DNA of 64,000 bases from Mycobacterium aquaticum. GTDB taxonomy: Bacteria; Actinomycetota; Actinomycetes; Mycobacteriales; Mycobacteriaceae. The stretch spans positions 1 to 64,000 of the forward strand of contig NZ_MVHF01000013.1 in NCBI RefSeq assembly GCF_002086485.1, read 5' to 3'. The notes below the pieces were generated by a model that did not search any database, was not told where the DNA came from, and saw only the letters and a list, made by a program, of their open reading frames with translations. Shown one piece after another: positions 33,096-42,531 of the stretch; positions within the stretch are counted from its first letter, which is position 1, and each line of letters starts with the position of its first letter. Position numbers and translations under genes: made by a program.

Positions 33096-33161
33096 GCGAG
33101 CGTGCGCGTCATGCCAACCATTTACGGCATGTTGGCCGGCAGACACGCACGCTCGCGGTGC
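33096..33161. terminator. Nested hairpin between convergent genes (small secreted protein and nusB)
   Basis: The arms GCGAGCGTGCGCGTC (33096-33110) and GACACGCACGCTCGC (33142-33156) pair with one mismatch, and an inner GCCAAC/GTTGGC stem (33113-33118, 33131-33136) lies inside. The right side (33140-33161) is an exact copy of the element in the carA-carB gap. It ends 6 bp before the nusB stop codon. Confidence 0.65.
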
Positions 33162-33166
33162 AAGTG

Positions 33167-33649
33167 CTAACCGTCCTGGGAACCCGTCCCACGGACAGCC
33201 TGGGCGGCCGCCCGGATCTGCGGGGTCACCAGCATCACCTGGCCGAGGACACCGTTGACGAAGCCGGGTGACTCATCCGTGGAGAGCTCCTTGGCGAGCT
33301 CCACGGCCTCGTCGACGGCGACCGGTTCGGGCACGTCCTCGGCGTGCAGCAGCTCCCATACCGCCACCCGCAGGATCGAGCGGTCCACGGCGGGCAACCG
33401 CTCCAGCGTCCAGCCCTGCAGGTGCGCAGAGATCAGGTCGTCGATGTGGGCGGCGTGTTCGGTCACGCCGCGCGCCACCGTCACCGTGTAGGGGTTGAGC
33501 GCCGACACCTCGGGGTCGTCCTCGGCCAGCGCGATGCGGCCGTCGGCCACCGCCTCCGGCGTCAGACCACGCGCCTCCGCCTCGAACAACACATCCACGG
33601 CGCGCTTGCGGGCCTGGTGACGGCCACGGTCGCCGCGACGGTCAGACAT
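33167..33649 (-). CDS. nusB: Transcription antitermination factor NusB
   Basis: NusB (160 aa) joins NusE, NusA and NusG on boxA RNA in rRNA antitermination. The fold's conserved parts are visible: [19 protein letters not shown] at the start, [20 protein letters not shown] and [20 protein letters not shown]. It lies 14 bp after efp, in the efp-nusB order conserved in mycobacteria. Confidence 0.97.
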   Translation of the reverse strand: MSDRRGDRGRHQARKRAVDVLFEAEARGLTPEAVADGRIALAEDDPEVSALNPYTVTVARGVTEHAAHIDDLISAHLQGWTLERLPAVDRSILRVAVWELLHAEDVPEPVAVDEAVELAKELSTDESPGFVNGVLGQVMLVTPQIRAAAQAVRGTGSQDG

Positions 33650-33663
33650 CCCGCGCGCCCCGG

Positions 33664-34227
33664 CTAGGCATTCACGCGGCCGAGATAGCTGCCGTCGCGA
33701 GTGTCGACCTTGAGCTTGTCGCCGGTGTTGATGAACAGCGGCACCTGGATCTCGGCGCCGGTCTCCATGGTGGCGGGCTTGGTGCCTGCGCTGGAGCGGT
33801 CTCCCTGCAAACCAGGCTCGGTGTGGGTCACCTCGAGCTCGACGGAGACGGGAAGCTCGAGGTACAGCGGGGCACTCTCGTGGAACGCGATCTGCACGGG
33901 CATGCTCTCCAGCAGGAAGTCGGCGTTGCGGCCGACCAGCGCCTCGGGCAGCGGGTGCTGCTCGAAATCCTCGGAGTCCATGAATACGAAATCGCTGCCG
34001 TCGCGGTACAGGTAGGTGGCGTCGCGACGGTCGACGGTGGCGGTCTCCACCTTCACACCGGCGTTGTAGGTCTTGTCGACCACCTTGCCGGACACCACGT
34101 TCTTGAGCTTCGTCCGCACGAAGGCCGGGCCCTTACCCGGTTTGACGTGCTGGAATTCGACGATCTGCCACAGCTGGCCGTCGATCTGCAGGACGAGCCC
34201 ATTCTTGAAGTCGGCAGTCGATGCCAT
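33664..34227 (-). CDS. efp: Translation elongation factor P
   Basis: EF-P (187 aa) relieves ribosome stalling at polyproline stretches. The three beta-barrel domains are complete. The tip loop of domain I reads [11 protein letters not shown], with the lysine that is modified in some bacteria; no EpmA/YmfI-type modifying gene is seen in this window. The end [18 protein letters not shown] is conserved. It sits between pepQ and nusB. Proline-rich exported proteins encoded nearby are plausible clients (inference). Confidence 0.98.
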   Translation of the reverse strand: MASTADFKNGLVLQIDGQLWQIVEFQHVKPGKGPAFVRTKLKNVVSGKVVDKTYNAGVKVETATVDRRDATYLYRDGSDFVFMDSEDFEQHPLPEALVGRNADFLLESMPVQIAFHESAPLYLELPVSVELEVTHTEPGLQGDRSSAGTKPATMETGAEIQVPLFINTGDKLKVDTRDGSYLGRVNA

Positions 34228-34253
34228 GGTTCGGGTAGCTCCTAGCTTTCAGT

Positions 34254-35339
34254 TCACAGGATGGCCAGTTCTTTGGGGAACCGGCTAAGCAGTTCGGGTG
34301 CCGTTTCTCCGACGACCAGGGTGTCCTCGATACGGACACCGCCGCGATCGGGCAAGTAGACACCTGGCTCAACGGTCACCGCAGCGCCAGCAAGCAGTGT
34401 ACCGGCGGCCGTGGCGTTGATTCCGGGCGCTTCGTGGATCTGCAATCCGACACCGTGCCCAAGGCCGTGACCGAAGTTCTCGGCGTACCCGGCGTCGGCG
34501 ATCACCTGCCGCGATGCCGCGTCGACCGCGCTGAGCGACACCCCCGGTGCGAGAGCTTCACAACCGGCCTGCTGGGCCGTCGCCACCAGCTCGTAGATGT
34601 CGCGCTGCCACTGCGCGGCCTGGCCCAGCACGAAGGTGCGGGTGGTGTCGGAGTGATAGCCCGCGACCAGCGCACCGAAGTCGATCTTGACGAAGTCGCC
34701 TGCGGCGAGCACCGCGTCGGTGGGCCGGTGATGCGGGATCGCCGAATTGGCCCCCGTTGCGACGATCGTCTCGAAGGACGGGCCGTCAGCGCCATGCTCG
34801 AGCATCAGCGCTTCCAGTTCGTTGCGGACCTGACGCTCGGTGCGACCGGGCCGAAGCCCACCCCGGGCCACCAGATCGGTCAGCGCGGCGTCGGCTGCTT
34901 CGCAGGCCAGTCGCAGGATGGCTATCTCGCCGGCATCTTTGACCTCCCGCAGCGCTTCGACCATGCCGGGCGCCCGAACCAGCTCGATGCCGTCGCCTGC
35001 GGCCTTGCTCAACGCGGCGTACGCGTCGACGGTCACCACGTGACTCTCGAAACCCAGCCGGTGCACCCCGTCGGCGGCCGCCCGCCGGGCCAGGCACGGC
35101 GCGCACGCCCGTTCGATGATCGCCTCGGCGTCCGGGCACTGCGCGGCGGCTTGCGTGCGGTAACGACCATCGGTGGCCAGCACCGGCGTTTCGTCGTCGA
35201 CGCGCACCAGCAGCGCCGCATTGGACCCGGTGAACCCGGACAGATAATGCACATTGACCAGGTCTGTTACCAGCATGGCGGGTAGATCGGCTGCTTCCAG
35301 CCGGCGCCGCAGCCGCTCCCTGCGCTGGGAAATAGTCAC
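34254..35339 (-). CDS. pepQ: Xaa-Pro dipeptidase/aminopeptidase (M24)
   Basis: A 361-aa cytoplasmic metallopeptidase with pita-bread fold, cleaving X-Pro bonds. Metal ligands are visible in order: Asp in VKIDFGAL, Asp in YHSDTTRTF, His in GHGLGHGVGLQIHE, Glu in VTVEPGVYLP and Glu in GVRIEDTL. The N-terminal creatinase-like domain covers about residues 1-130. It corresponds to Rv2535c and lies upstream of efp, 26 bp apart. Confidence 0.95.
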   Translation of the reverse strand: MTISQRRERLRRRLEAADLPAMLVTDLVNVHYLSGFTGSNAALLVRVDDETPVLATDGRYRTQAAAQCPDAEAIIERACAPCLARRAAADGVHRLGFESHVVTVDAYAALSKAAGDGIELVRAPGMVEALREVKDAGEIAILRLACEAADAALTDLVARGGLRPGRTERQVRNELEALMLEHGADGPSFETIVATGANSAIPHHRPTDAVLAAGDFVKIDFGALVAGYHSDTTRTFVLGQAAQWQRDIYELVATAQQAGCEALAPGVSLSAVDAASRQVIADAGYAENFGHGLGHGVGLQIHEAPGINATAAGTLLAGAAVTVEPGVYLPDRGGVRIEDTLVVGETAPELLSRFPKELAIL

Positions 35340-35372
35340 GGTCTGTGACGCTACTCGCTACGCTGTGCCCTC

Positions 35373-35930
35373 ATGAGTAAGTGGTTACTGCGCGGAGTGG
35401 TGTTCGCAACGGCGATGGTGATCGTGCGCTTGCTGCAGGGTGTACTGATCAACGCGTCGCCTCAGAACGCCATGTGGTTCAGTATCACGCTGGTAGCGGT
35501 GTTCACCATCGCCGTGTTCATCTGGGGCTATGTCGACGGCGGCGCTGACGCCCGGCGCAATCCCGACCCGGACCGTCGCGCCGATCTGGCGATGACCTGG
35601 CTGCTGGCCGGGCTGTTCGCGGGCGTCGTCAGCGGCGCGGTGTCGTGGATCATCGGCTTGTTCTACAAGAGCATCTACGTCGAGGCGCTGCTCAACGAGA
35701 TCACGACGTTCGCCGCGTTCACCGCGCTGCTGATGTTCCTGGCCGCGGTCGCCGGGGTGACGCTGGGCCGCTGGCTGGTCGACCGCAAGGCACCGCCGGT
35801 CGCCAAGCACGACCACGTCGGGGACGAGCGGGCCGACACTGACGTGTTCGCCGCGGTCAACGCCGGAAGCCCGTCGGAAGACACCGAGAAGACCGGCCCG
35901 GTCGAGCTTCCCGACCAGCACAGCAAGTAA
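35373..35930 (+). CDS. Four-TM membrane protein (B-4DMT type, Rv2536-like)
   Basis: A 185-aa protein with four hydrophobic helices in the first 140 residues (GVVFATAMVIVRLLQGVLI, SITLVAVFTIAVFIWGYV, LLAGLFAGVVSGAVSWIIGLF, FAALLMFLAAVAGVTLG region) and an acidic hydrophilic C-tail. It matches the small mycobacterial family named B-4DMT; a transport role is unproven. It is transcribed away from pepQ and towards aroB. In M. tuberculosis aroQ (aroD) lies between this gene and aroB; here aroB follows directly. Confidence 0.82.
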   Translation: MSKWLLRGVVFATAMVIVRLLQGVLINASPQNAMWFSITLVAVFTIAVFIWGYVDGGADARRNPDPDRRADLAMTWLLAGLFAGVVSGAVSWIIGLFYKSIYVEALLNEITTFAAFTALLMFLAAVAGVTLGRWLVDRKAPPVAKHDHVGDERADTDVFAAVNAGSPSEDTEKTGPVELPDQHSK

Positions 35931-35956
35931 CGCCGTTGCGCCAGTGGCGCGGAGCC

Positions 35957-37726
<1,770 letters not shown>

Positions 37727-37727
<1 letters not shown>

Positions 37728-38962
37728 CAGCCCAGGGCCTGCGCCGCCGGTTCGCGCTCAGCGTCGTCCGGACTTGCTCCTCGCGTGCTCACTGCACGCA
37801 GGTAGGCGTCAATGTTGGCTCGGGTCTCCGCCAGCGAATCCCCGCCGAACTTCTCCAGTGCGGCACGGGCCAGCACCAGCGCCACCATGGTCTCCACGAC
37901 CACACCGGCAGCCGGCACCGCGCATACATCGGAGCGCTGGTGGATTGCGACGGCCTCCTCACCGGTGGCCATGTCGACGGTGGCCAGCGCCCGCGGAACC
38001 GTCGAGATGGGTTTCATCGCGGCGCGCACCCGCAGCGCCTGGCCGTTGGTCATGCCGCCCTCCAGGCCGCCCGCGCGGTTGGTCGACCGCAGCACACCGT
38101 CCGGGCCGGGGTACATCTCGTCATGTGCCACGCTGCCACGGCGGCGCGCGGTTTCGAAACCGTCGCCGATCTCGACGCCCTTGATCGCCTGGATGCCCAT
38201 CACCGCGCCGGCAAGCTGGCTGTCGAGGCGGTTCTCCCCGCTGGTGAACGAGCCGAGGCCGATGGGCAGCCCGGTGACCACCACCTCGACGATCCCTCCT
38301 AGGGTGTCGCCGTCCTTCTTGGCAGCTTCGATCTCGGCGATCATGGCGGCCTCGGCGTCCTTGTCGAACGCACGCACCGGGCTGTCGTCGATGGCTTCGA
38401 GGTCCTGGGGCTGCGGCGGCGGGCCCGCATACGGCGCCGATGCGCCGATGGAGATCACGTGCGAGATGACCTCGACGCCGAGCGCTTCCCGCAGGAATGC
38501 GCGGGCGATGGTGCCTGCGGCCACCCGGGCGGCGGTTTCGCGGGCGCTGGCGCGTTCGAGCACCGGGCGGGCATCGTCGAAGCCGTACTTGAGCATGCCT
38601 GCGTAGTCGGCGTGGCCCCGCCGCGGCCGGGTCAGCGGCGCGTTGCGCGCGACGTCGAGTTGGGCATCGTCGACCGGGTCGGGGGCCATCACGGTCTCCC
38701 ACTTGGGCCACTCGGTGTTACCGATCTCGATGGCGATCGGGCCACCCAGGGTCAACCCGTGCCGGACCCCGGCCAGCATGGTGACCTGGTCCTGCTCGAA
38801 CTTCATCCGGGCCCCGCGGCCGTAGCCGAGACGACGGCGCTTGAGCTGCGCCCCGATGTCCTCCGAGGTGACCGGAACACCGGCCACCATGCCCTCGACC
38901 ATGGCCACCAGGGCGCGGCCATGCGATTCACCAGCTGTGGTCCAACGCAACACGCTTGTCAT
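37727..38962 (-). CDS. aroC: Chorismate synthase
   Basis: AroC (411 aa; called aroF in M. tuberculosis) converts EPSP to chorismate with reduced FMN. Signatures include [56 protein letters not shown] and [12 protein letters not shown]. It begins the aroC-aroK-aroB run, in which all junctions overlap, and is divergent from the ECF42 operon. Confidence 0.98.
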
Positions 38963-39012
38963 TCTCCCACGTCGGGTTTTGCCCGCGGAATCCCTGGTCG
39001 AGCGTCGAGGAT

Positions 39013-39040
39013 TGTCGTATCGCGGGCGCTGCCGATCGTC
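39013..39040 (+). promoter_or_regulatory. Possible ECF42-type promoter of the DGPF-sigma operon
   Basis: TGTCGT (39013-39018) followed about 18 bp later by CGTC fits the TGTCGA ... CG(A/T)C pattern reported for ECF42 promoters with one mismatch in the -35. It is about 60 bp upstream of the DGPF gene. Autoregulation is expected for such sigma factors, but the match is short. Confidence 0.35.
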
Positions 39041-39078
39041 TTGATTGTAGAAACCGCAAATACCATGGAGAAGGGTTC

Positions 39079-39429
39079 ATGAAATACGTACTGATGTTCG
39101 TCGAAACCGAGCAGTTCACCCGCGATATGGCGGCGATGAGCGACGCCGAGCGCCAACGCGCCTACGAGCGGGTCAACGAGTGGTTCGCCGCCAACGCCGA
39201 AAAGTTGCGCGGGGGCAGCAAGCTCAAGGCCGCCGAGACCGCGACGACGGTGCGTCTCGACCGCGGCGAACCGGTCGTCATCGACGGCCCTTTCGTCGAG
39301 GGCAAAGAGGTGGTCAGCGGTTACGTCGAGATCGAGGTCGCCGACCTGGACGAGGCGCTGCACGCCGCCAAGACCTGGCCGGGCTGTCCGGTGGTGGAGG
39401 TCCGCCCCATCGCTTTCGAGCCGATGTGA
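39079..39429 (+). CDS. YCII-related DGPF-motif protein
   Basis: A 116-aa dimeric alpha/beta-barrel-like protein. It carries the DGPF motif in VVIDGPFVEGKEVVSGYVEIE and the typical start MKYVLMFVETEQF. DGPF proteins are consistently encoded next to ECF42 sigma factors, and a link to signalling or detoxification has been suggested without proof. GGAGAAGGG precedes ATG 39079; the longer open frame upstream overlaps aroC's promoter and is rejected. Its stop overlaps the sigma gene start (GTGA). Confidence 0.9.
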   Translation: MKYVLMFVETEQFTRDMAAMSDAERQRAYERVNEWFAANAEKLRGGSKLKAAETATTVRLDRGEPVVIDGPFVEGKEVVSGYVEIEVADLDEALHAAKTWPGCPVVEVRPIAFEPM

Positions 39430-40640
39430 CCGATGCGGTCAATGACCAGTTGGCCCACGTGGTGCGCGAGCACGCAGGCCGGCTGGCCGCGTCGCTGATC
39501 CACGTCACGGGCGATTTCGCCACCGCCGAAGACCTCGTCCAGGACGCCGTGCTGGCTGCGCTGCGGCACTGGCCGGTCGAGGGCATCCCGTCGCGTCCGG
39601 ACGCCTGGTTGTTCACCGTCGCCCGGCGCCGTGCCCTCGACCTGCTGCGGCGCGAACAGAACTACCTGACAAAACTGGCGCAACTGCAGTGGCCGGTGCA
39701 GCCCGAGCCCGACGAGCGGCTGCAGCTGATCTTCACGTGCTGTCACCCGGCGCTGCCGCGGCAGGCGCAGATCGCTTTGACGCTGCGGGTGGTGTGCGGG
39801 CTGACCACGGCGCAGATCGCCCGGGCTTTTCTGGCGCACGAGACGACGATGGCGCAGCGGATCACCCGCGCCAAGCAGAAGATCACGCAGGCCGCGATCC
39901 CCTACCGGGTTCCCGCCGCCGATGAGCTGGGCCCACGGCTCTCCGAGGTCCTCGCCGTGATCTACCTGTTGTTCAACGAGGGCTACCTGTCCACGGCCGA
40001 ACGGGCACAAGCCCATGACCTGGTCGACGACGCCGAATGGCTGGCGTCGCTGCTGGACCAGTTGATGCCGACCGAGCCGGAGGTCGCCGGCCTGCTCGCG
40101 CTGATCCGCCTGCATCGCGCGCGGGCCGCCGCTCGCTTCGATGCGGACGGCAACCTTGTCCAGCTGCAACACCAGGACCGGTCGCGTTGGGACTCCGAGG
40201 CCATCGAACAGGCTGTCCGGGTGCTGACCCGCGCGGCCGCGCAGCGACGCCCCGGCCCGTACCAATTGCAGGCCGCCATCGTCGCCTGCCACGCCGAGGC
40301 CCAGCGTTGGGAGGACACCGACTGGGAGCAGATCGTCCTGCTGTACGACATGCTGCTGCACCTCGAACCGTCGCCTGTCACGCGACTGCACCGCACCATC
40401 GCGCTGCGGTTTCGCTCGGGACCTGAGCCGGCGATGGCCGAATTGGACCTGCTGGCAAGCGATCTCGGCCATTATCACCTGTATCACGCCACACGGGCCG
40501 ACCTGCTGCGCGATCTCGGCGACCCCGAGGCCGCCTGCGCCGCGGACCGCCGCGCCCTCGAACTCACTGACAATCCCGCCGAACAGGCGGTCCTGCAAGC
40601 ACGCATCGCCTGTGCTCAGCGAAAGGAATCTGCACGATGA
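39426..40640 (+). CDS. ECF sigma factor of the ECF42 group, with C-terminal TPR-like domain
   Basis: A 404-aa sigma factor. Sigma region 2 is near residues 10-75 (FATAEDLVQDAVLAALRHW), and region 4 near 110-165 (QIALTLRVVCGLTTAQIARAF, MAQRITRAKQKI). The remaining 230 residues form the helical, TPR-like extension characteristic of ECF42 (EWLASLLDQLMPTEPEVAGLLALI, YHATRADLLRDLGDPEAA). ECF42 members have no anti-sigma factor; the extension is thought to control activity. GTG 39426 overlaps the DGPF stop, and ATG of the next gene overlaps its stop. Confidence 0.92.
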   Translation: MTDAVNDQLAHVVREHAGRLAASLIHVTGDFATAEDLVQDAVLAALRHWPVEGIPSRPDAWLFTVARRRALDLLRREQNYLTKLAQLQWPVQPEPDERLQLIFTCCHPALPRQAQIALTLRVVCGLTTAQIARAFLAHETTMAQRITRAKQKITQAAIPYRVPAADELGPRLSEVLAVIYLLFNEGYLSTAERAQAHDLVDDAEWLASLLDQLMPTEPEVAGLLALIRLHRARAAARFDADGNLVQLQHQDRSRWDSEAIEQAVRVLTRAAAQRRPGPYQLQAAIVACHAEAQRWEDTDWEQIVLLYDMLLHLEPSPVTRLHRTIALRFRSGPEPAMAELDLLASDLGHYHLYHATRADLLRDLGDPEAACAADRRALELTDNPAEQAVLQARIACAQRKESAR

Positions 40641-40951
40641 CCGACATCACCCGACTACGCGGCGAGCTGATCGCCCGCATCCTCGGCAGCACCGGCACCG
40701 CACCAAAAGTTCTGCGGCAGAATGCCTTCGAAAACACTGATCTCGACGAGCCGATACGTAGCCTGGTCGAGAAAGTCGCCCACCACGCGGATGCGGTGAC
40801 CGACGACGACATCGCCGCTGCCCGCTCGACGGGCCTGGACGAGGACCAGATCTTCGAAATCGTGGTCTGTGCTGCGGTGGGCCAGGCCGACCGTCAGTAC
40901 GCCAGTGCGCTTGACGCGCTGGCCCGGGTGACCGGAGGCGATCGGCGATGA
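40637..40951 (+). CDS. Small carboxymuconolactone-decarboxylase-fold (AhpD-like) protein
   Basis: A 104-aa all-helical protein. The segment ADAVTDDDIAAARSTGLDEDQIFEIVVCAAVG matches the core helices of the CMD/AhpD fold, but the CxxC redox pair is absent (one Cys only). Overlaps on both sides (ATGA) tie it to the sigma factor and to a second CMD-fold gene. Substrate unknown; it may be a structural partner of the second protein. Confidence 0.78.
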   Translation: MTDITRLRGELIARILGSTGTAPKVLRQNAFENTDLDEPIRSLVEKVAHHADAVTDDDIAAARSTGLDEDQIFEIVVCAAVGQADRQYASALDALARVTGGDRR

Positions 40952-41523
40952 GGCTCGACATCTTGGACAACGGTCACCCACTGGGCACCAGGGCGCTGCT
41001 GAAGATGATTCGCATGGTGTCGCGCCAACCGGTGGTCGACGCCGTCAAGCTCGCGCTGTACCGCAAGGACTTCTACGGCGCTGGCGATCTCACCCATGAG
41101 GCCATGCGCGGGCCGTCTGAATGGTCGGTGGGCGACCGGGAATTGATGGCGGCCTACATCGCTCATGCCGACGCGTCGCCGTTCTGCGTCGCCGCGCACA
41201 CCGCTACGTCGGGCCAGTGGTACGGCGATCCGGACAAGGTCACGGCCGCCCTCGCCGATCTCGACACCGCACCGATCGATGAGCCGCTGCGGGCGACACT
41301 TCGCCTGCTGGGCAAGCTGTCTCAAGCGGATTCCGTCGACGATGACGACATCCGCGACGTGCTGTCCGCCGGCGTCTCTCCCGCACAGATCGAGGACGCC
41401 CTCGCAGTTGCCTTCGCGTTCAACATCACTGCACGGTTGGCCAATGCATTCGATTTCGACCTCGCGACGCCCGCCGCAATGGAGGCCGGCGCCAAGTACC
41501 TGCTCAAACGCGGTTATCGCTGA
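40948..41523 (+). CDS. Carboxymuconolactone-decarboxylase-fold (AhpD-like) protein
   Basis: A 191-aa protein with the AhpD-type pattern around residues 65-85: VGDRELMAAYIAHADASPFCVAAHT, where CxxxH is kept but the first Cys of CxxCH is replaced by Ser/Pro/Phe positions. A second half (VDDDDIRDVLSAGVSPAQIEDALAVA) repeats the fold. With the preceding gene it may form a two-component enzyme acting on a peroxide or organic radical under ECF42 control (inference). A long hairpin follows the stop. Confidence 0.82.
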   Translation: MRLDILDNGHPLGTRALLKMIRMVSRQPVVDAVKLALYRKDFYGAGDLTHEAMRGPSEWSVGDRELMAAYIAHADASPFCVAAHTATSGQWYGDPDKVTAALADLDTAPIDEPLRATLRLLGKLSQADSVDDDDIRDVLSAGVSPAQIEDALAVAFAFNITARLANAFDFDLATPAAMEAGAKYLLKRGYR

Positions 41524-41532
41524 CCCGCCAGA

Positions 41533-41597
41533 CCGCCCAATGTGAAGTTGTTGGCGAGATTTCGACGAATCTTCGCAAACAACTTCACATTCGGCGG
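41533..41597. terminator. Long imperfect hairpin between convergent genes
   Basis: The arms of about 28 nt (41533-41560 and 41569-41597) contain a perfect 14-bp core, AATGTGAAGTTGTT (41539-41552) against 41578-41591. It lies exactly between the convergent AhpD-like gene and the prepilin peptidase gene, 2 bp from the latter's stop codon. Confidence 0.65.
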
Positions 41598-41599
41598 GA

Positions 41600-42025
41600 C
41601 TACAACACCACCAACCCGATCGCCGCCGCAGTGGCCACACACATCGACGGACCGTGCGGCACAGTCGGTATGCCGCGGATCGCCGCGCCGGCAGCCAGCA
41701 CCGCGGTGAGCAGCGGTGCACCCAGCGCCGCCAACACCCACACGTCGGGCCCGAAGATTCCGGTCAAGGCACCGACGCCGACGGCGAGTTTGACGTCACC
41801 GCCGCCGAGGGCGGCCGGCGCGGCCAGATGTACGAGCAGGTAGGCCACCACCAACGCGACAGCACCCGCGATGGCTGCGGCGCCGTGTCCGAAAAGGACT
41901 GCAGCAGAAAGGATCACGGCACTGCCGGGCAGCGTCAGCCAGTTCGGCAACCGCTGTTGCCTAATGTCGTAGACACACAGCGCCAGCAGCCACGCCAACA
42001 CCACGCCGACAGCCAGCACCCCCAT
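41600..42025 (-). CDS. Short type IV prepilin peptidase (A24), no methyltransferase domain
   Basis: A 141-aa membrane aspartic protease with about four helices. The two active aspartates are in CVYDIRQQRLPN and GGGDVKLAVG (the GxGD signature). The N-terminal cytoplasmic methyltransferase domain of PilD is missing, as in Rv2551c of M. tuberculosis and in Flp/Tad-type FppA enzymes. No pilin gene is recognised in the window, so the substrate lies elsewhere. Confidence 0.9.
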   Translation of the reverse strand: MGVLAVGVVLAWLLALCVYDIRQQRLPNWLTLPGSAVILSAAVLFGHGAAAIAGAVALVVAYLLVHLAAPAALGGGDVKLAVGVGALTGIFGPDVWVLAALGAPLLTAVLAAGAAIRGIPTVPHGPSMCVATAAAIGLVVL

Positions 42026-42052
42026 TTACCGAGCGTAACCAGCCCTGCAGCC

Positions 42053-42253
42053 CTAACGATGCGCCAACTTCGCGCGAGGTGCCGAAACCAGGCGTGACAC
42101 AGTCGAAGCCACGCGCATGCCGGCCACCGGCAGCTCCGGCCATCTCGGCGGAGCGCTGGTCTGCACCTGCGGGCGCGCCATGACGACGTGATCAGGGCGG
42201 ACCTCGCGCATCAGGTGGGCGTTCGACGTAACCGGCCCACCGACACCGCTCAC
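42053..42253 (-). CDS. Possible small basic protein (doubtful)
   Basis: 66 codons from GTG, or 52 from the ATG at codon 15 (MREVRPDHVVMARPQVQ). The peptide is rich in Arg, Val and Pro, with no signal peptide or membrane helix. It lies upstream of the prepilin peptidase in the same direction (27 bp). Codon third positions are mostly G/C, as in true genes here, but no Shine-Dalgarno is seen. Listed only because it fills an otherwise empty gap. Confidence 0.22.
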   Translation of the reverse strand: MSGVGGPVTSNAHLMREVRPDHVVMARPQVQTSAPPRWPELPVAGMRVASTVSRLVSAPRAKLAHR

Positions 42254-42408
42254 CGTTTTCGACCTGAGGGTCGCGTGTAGGCGCCTGCGACAACCCTGGC
42301 GTCAAAACCGTTGACGCATTTCGTCCTAACCACAAGTTATGCCGAGGATTGCGGTTACCCAGTGGCTGCAATCCGAGACGTAATCACCGCCACACCCACT
42401 GCCTACCG

Positions 42409-42464
42409 CGAGCGTGAACCCTCTGCGAGTTTGAGCGCTGGATTTCGCAGCCAGTTCACACTCG
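42409..42464. terminator. Hairpin element downstream of aroE
   Basis: The outer arms CGAGCGTGAAC (42409-42419) and GTTCACACTCG (42454-42464) pair with one mismatch, and the inner arms CTGCGA/TCGCAG (42423-42428, 42445-42450) pair perfectly. The element starts 68 bp past the aroE stop. The CGAGCGTG core is shared with the hairpin at 33096. Confidence 0.55.
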
Positions 42465-42531
42465 TGGATCAGCGATACTGTCACTGGTCAGGTGGGCTGG
42501 ACTGAATTCGTCTTGAGTTCCGGCCCTAGCG

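Larger units (their letters stand above)
42026..42531. other. 506-bp stretch between aroE and the prepilin peptidase gene
   Basis: There is no confident gene. A 66-codon open frame (GTG 42253 to 42053, minus) encodes a basic peptide and has high GC at third positions, but no ribosome-binding site or recognised family; it may be chance. A hairpin element (42409-42464) lies on the aroE side. The part from about 42290 to 42400 is lower in GC and shows no gene; it may hold a promoter for the peptidase gene. Confidence 0.5.
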
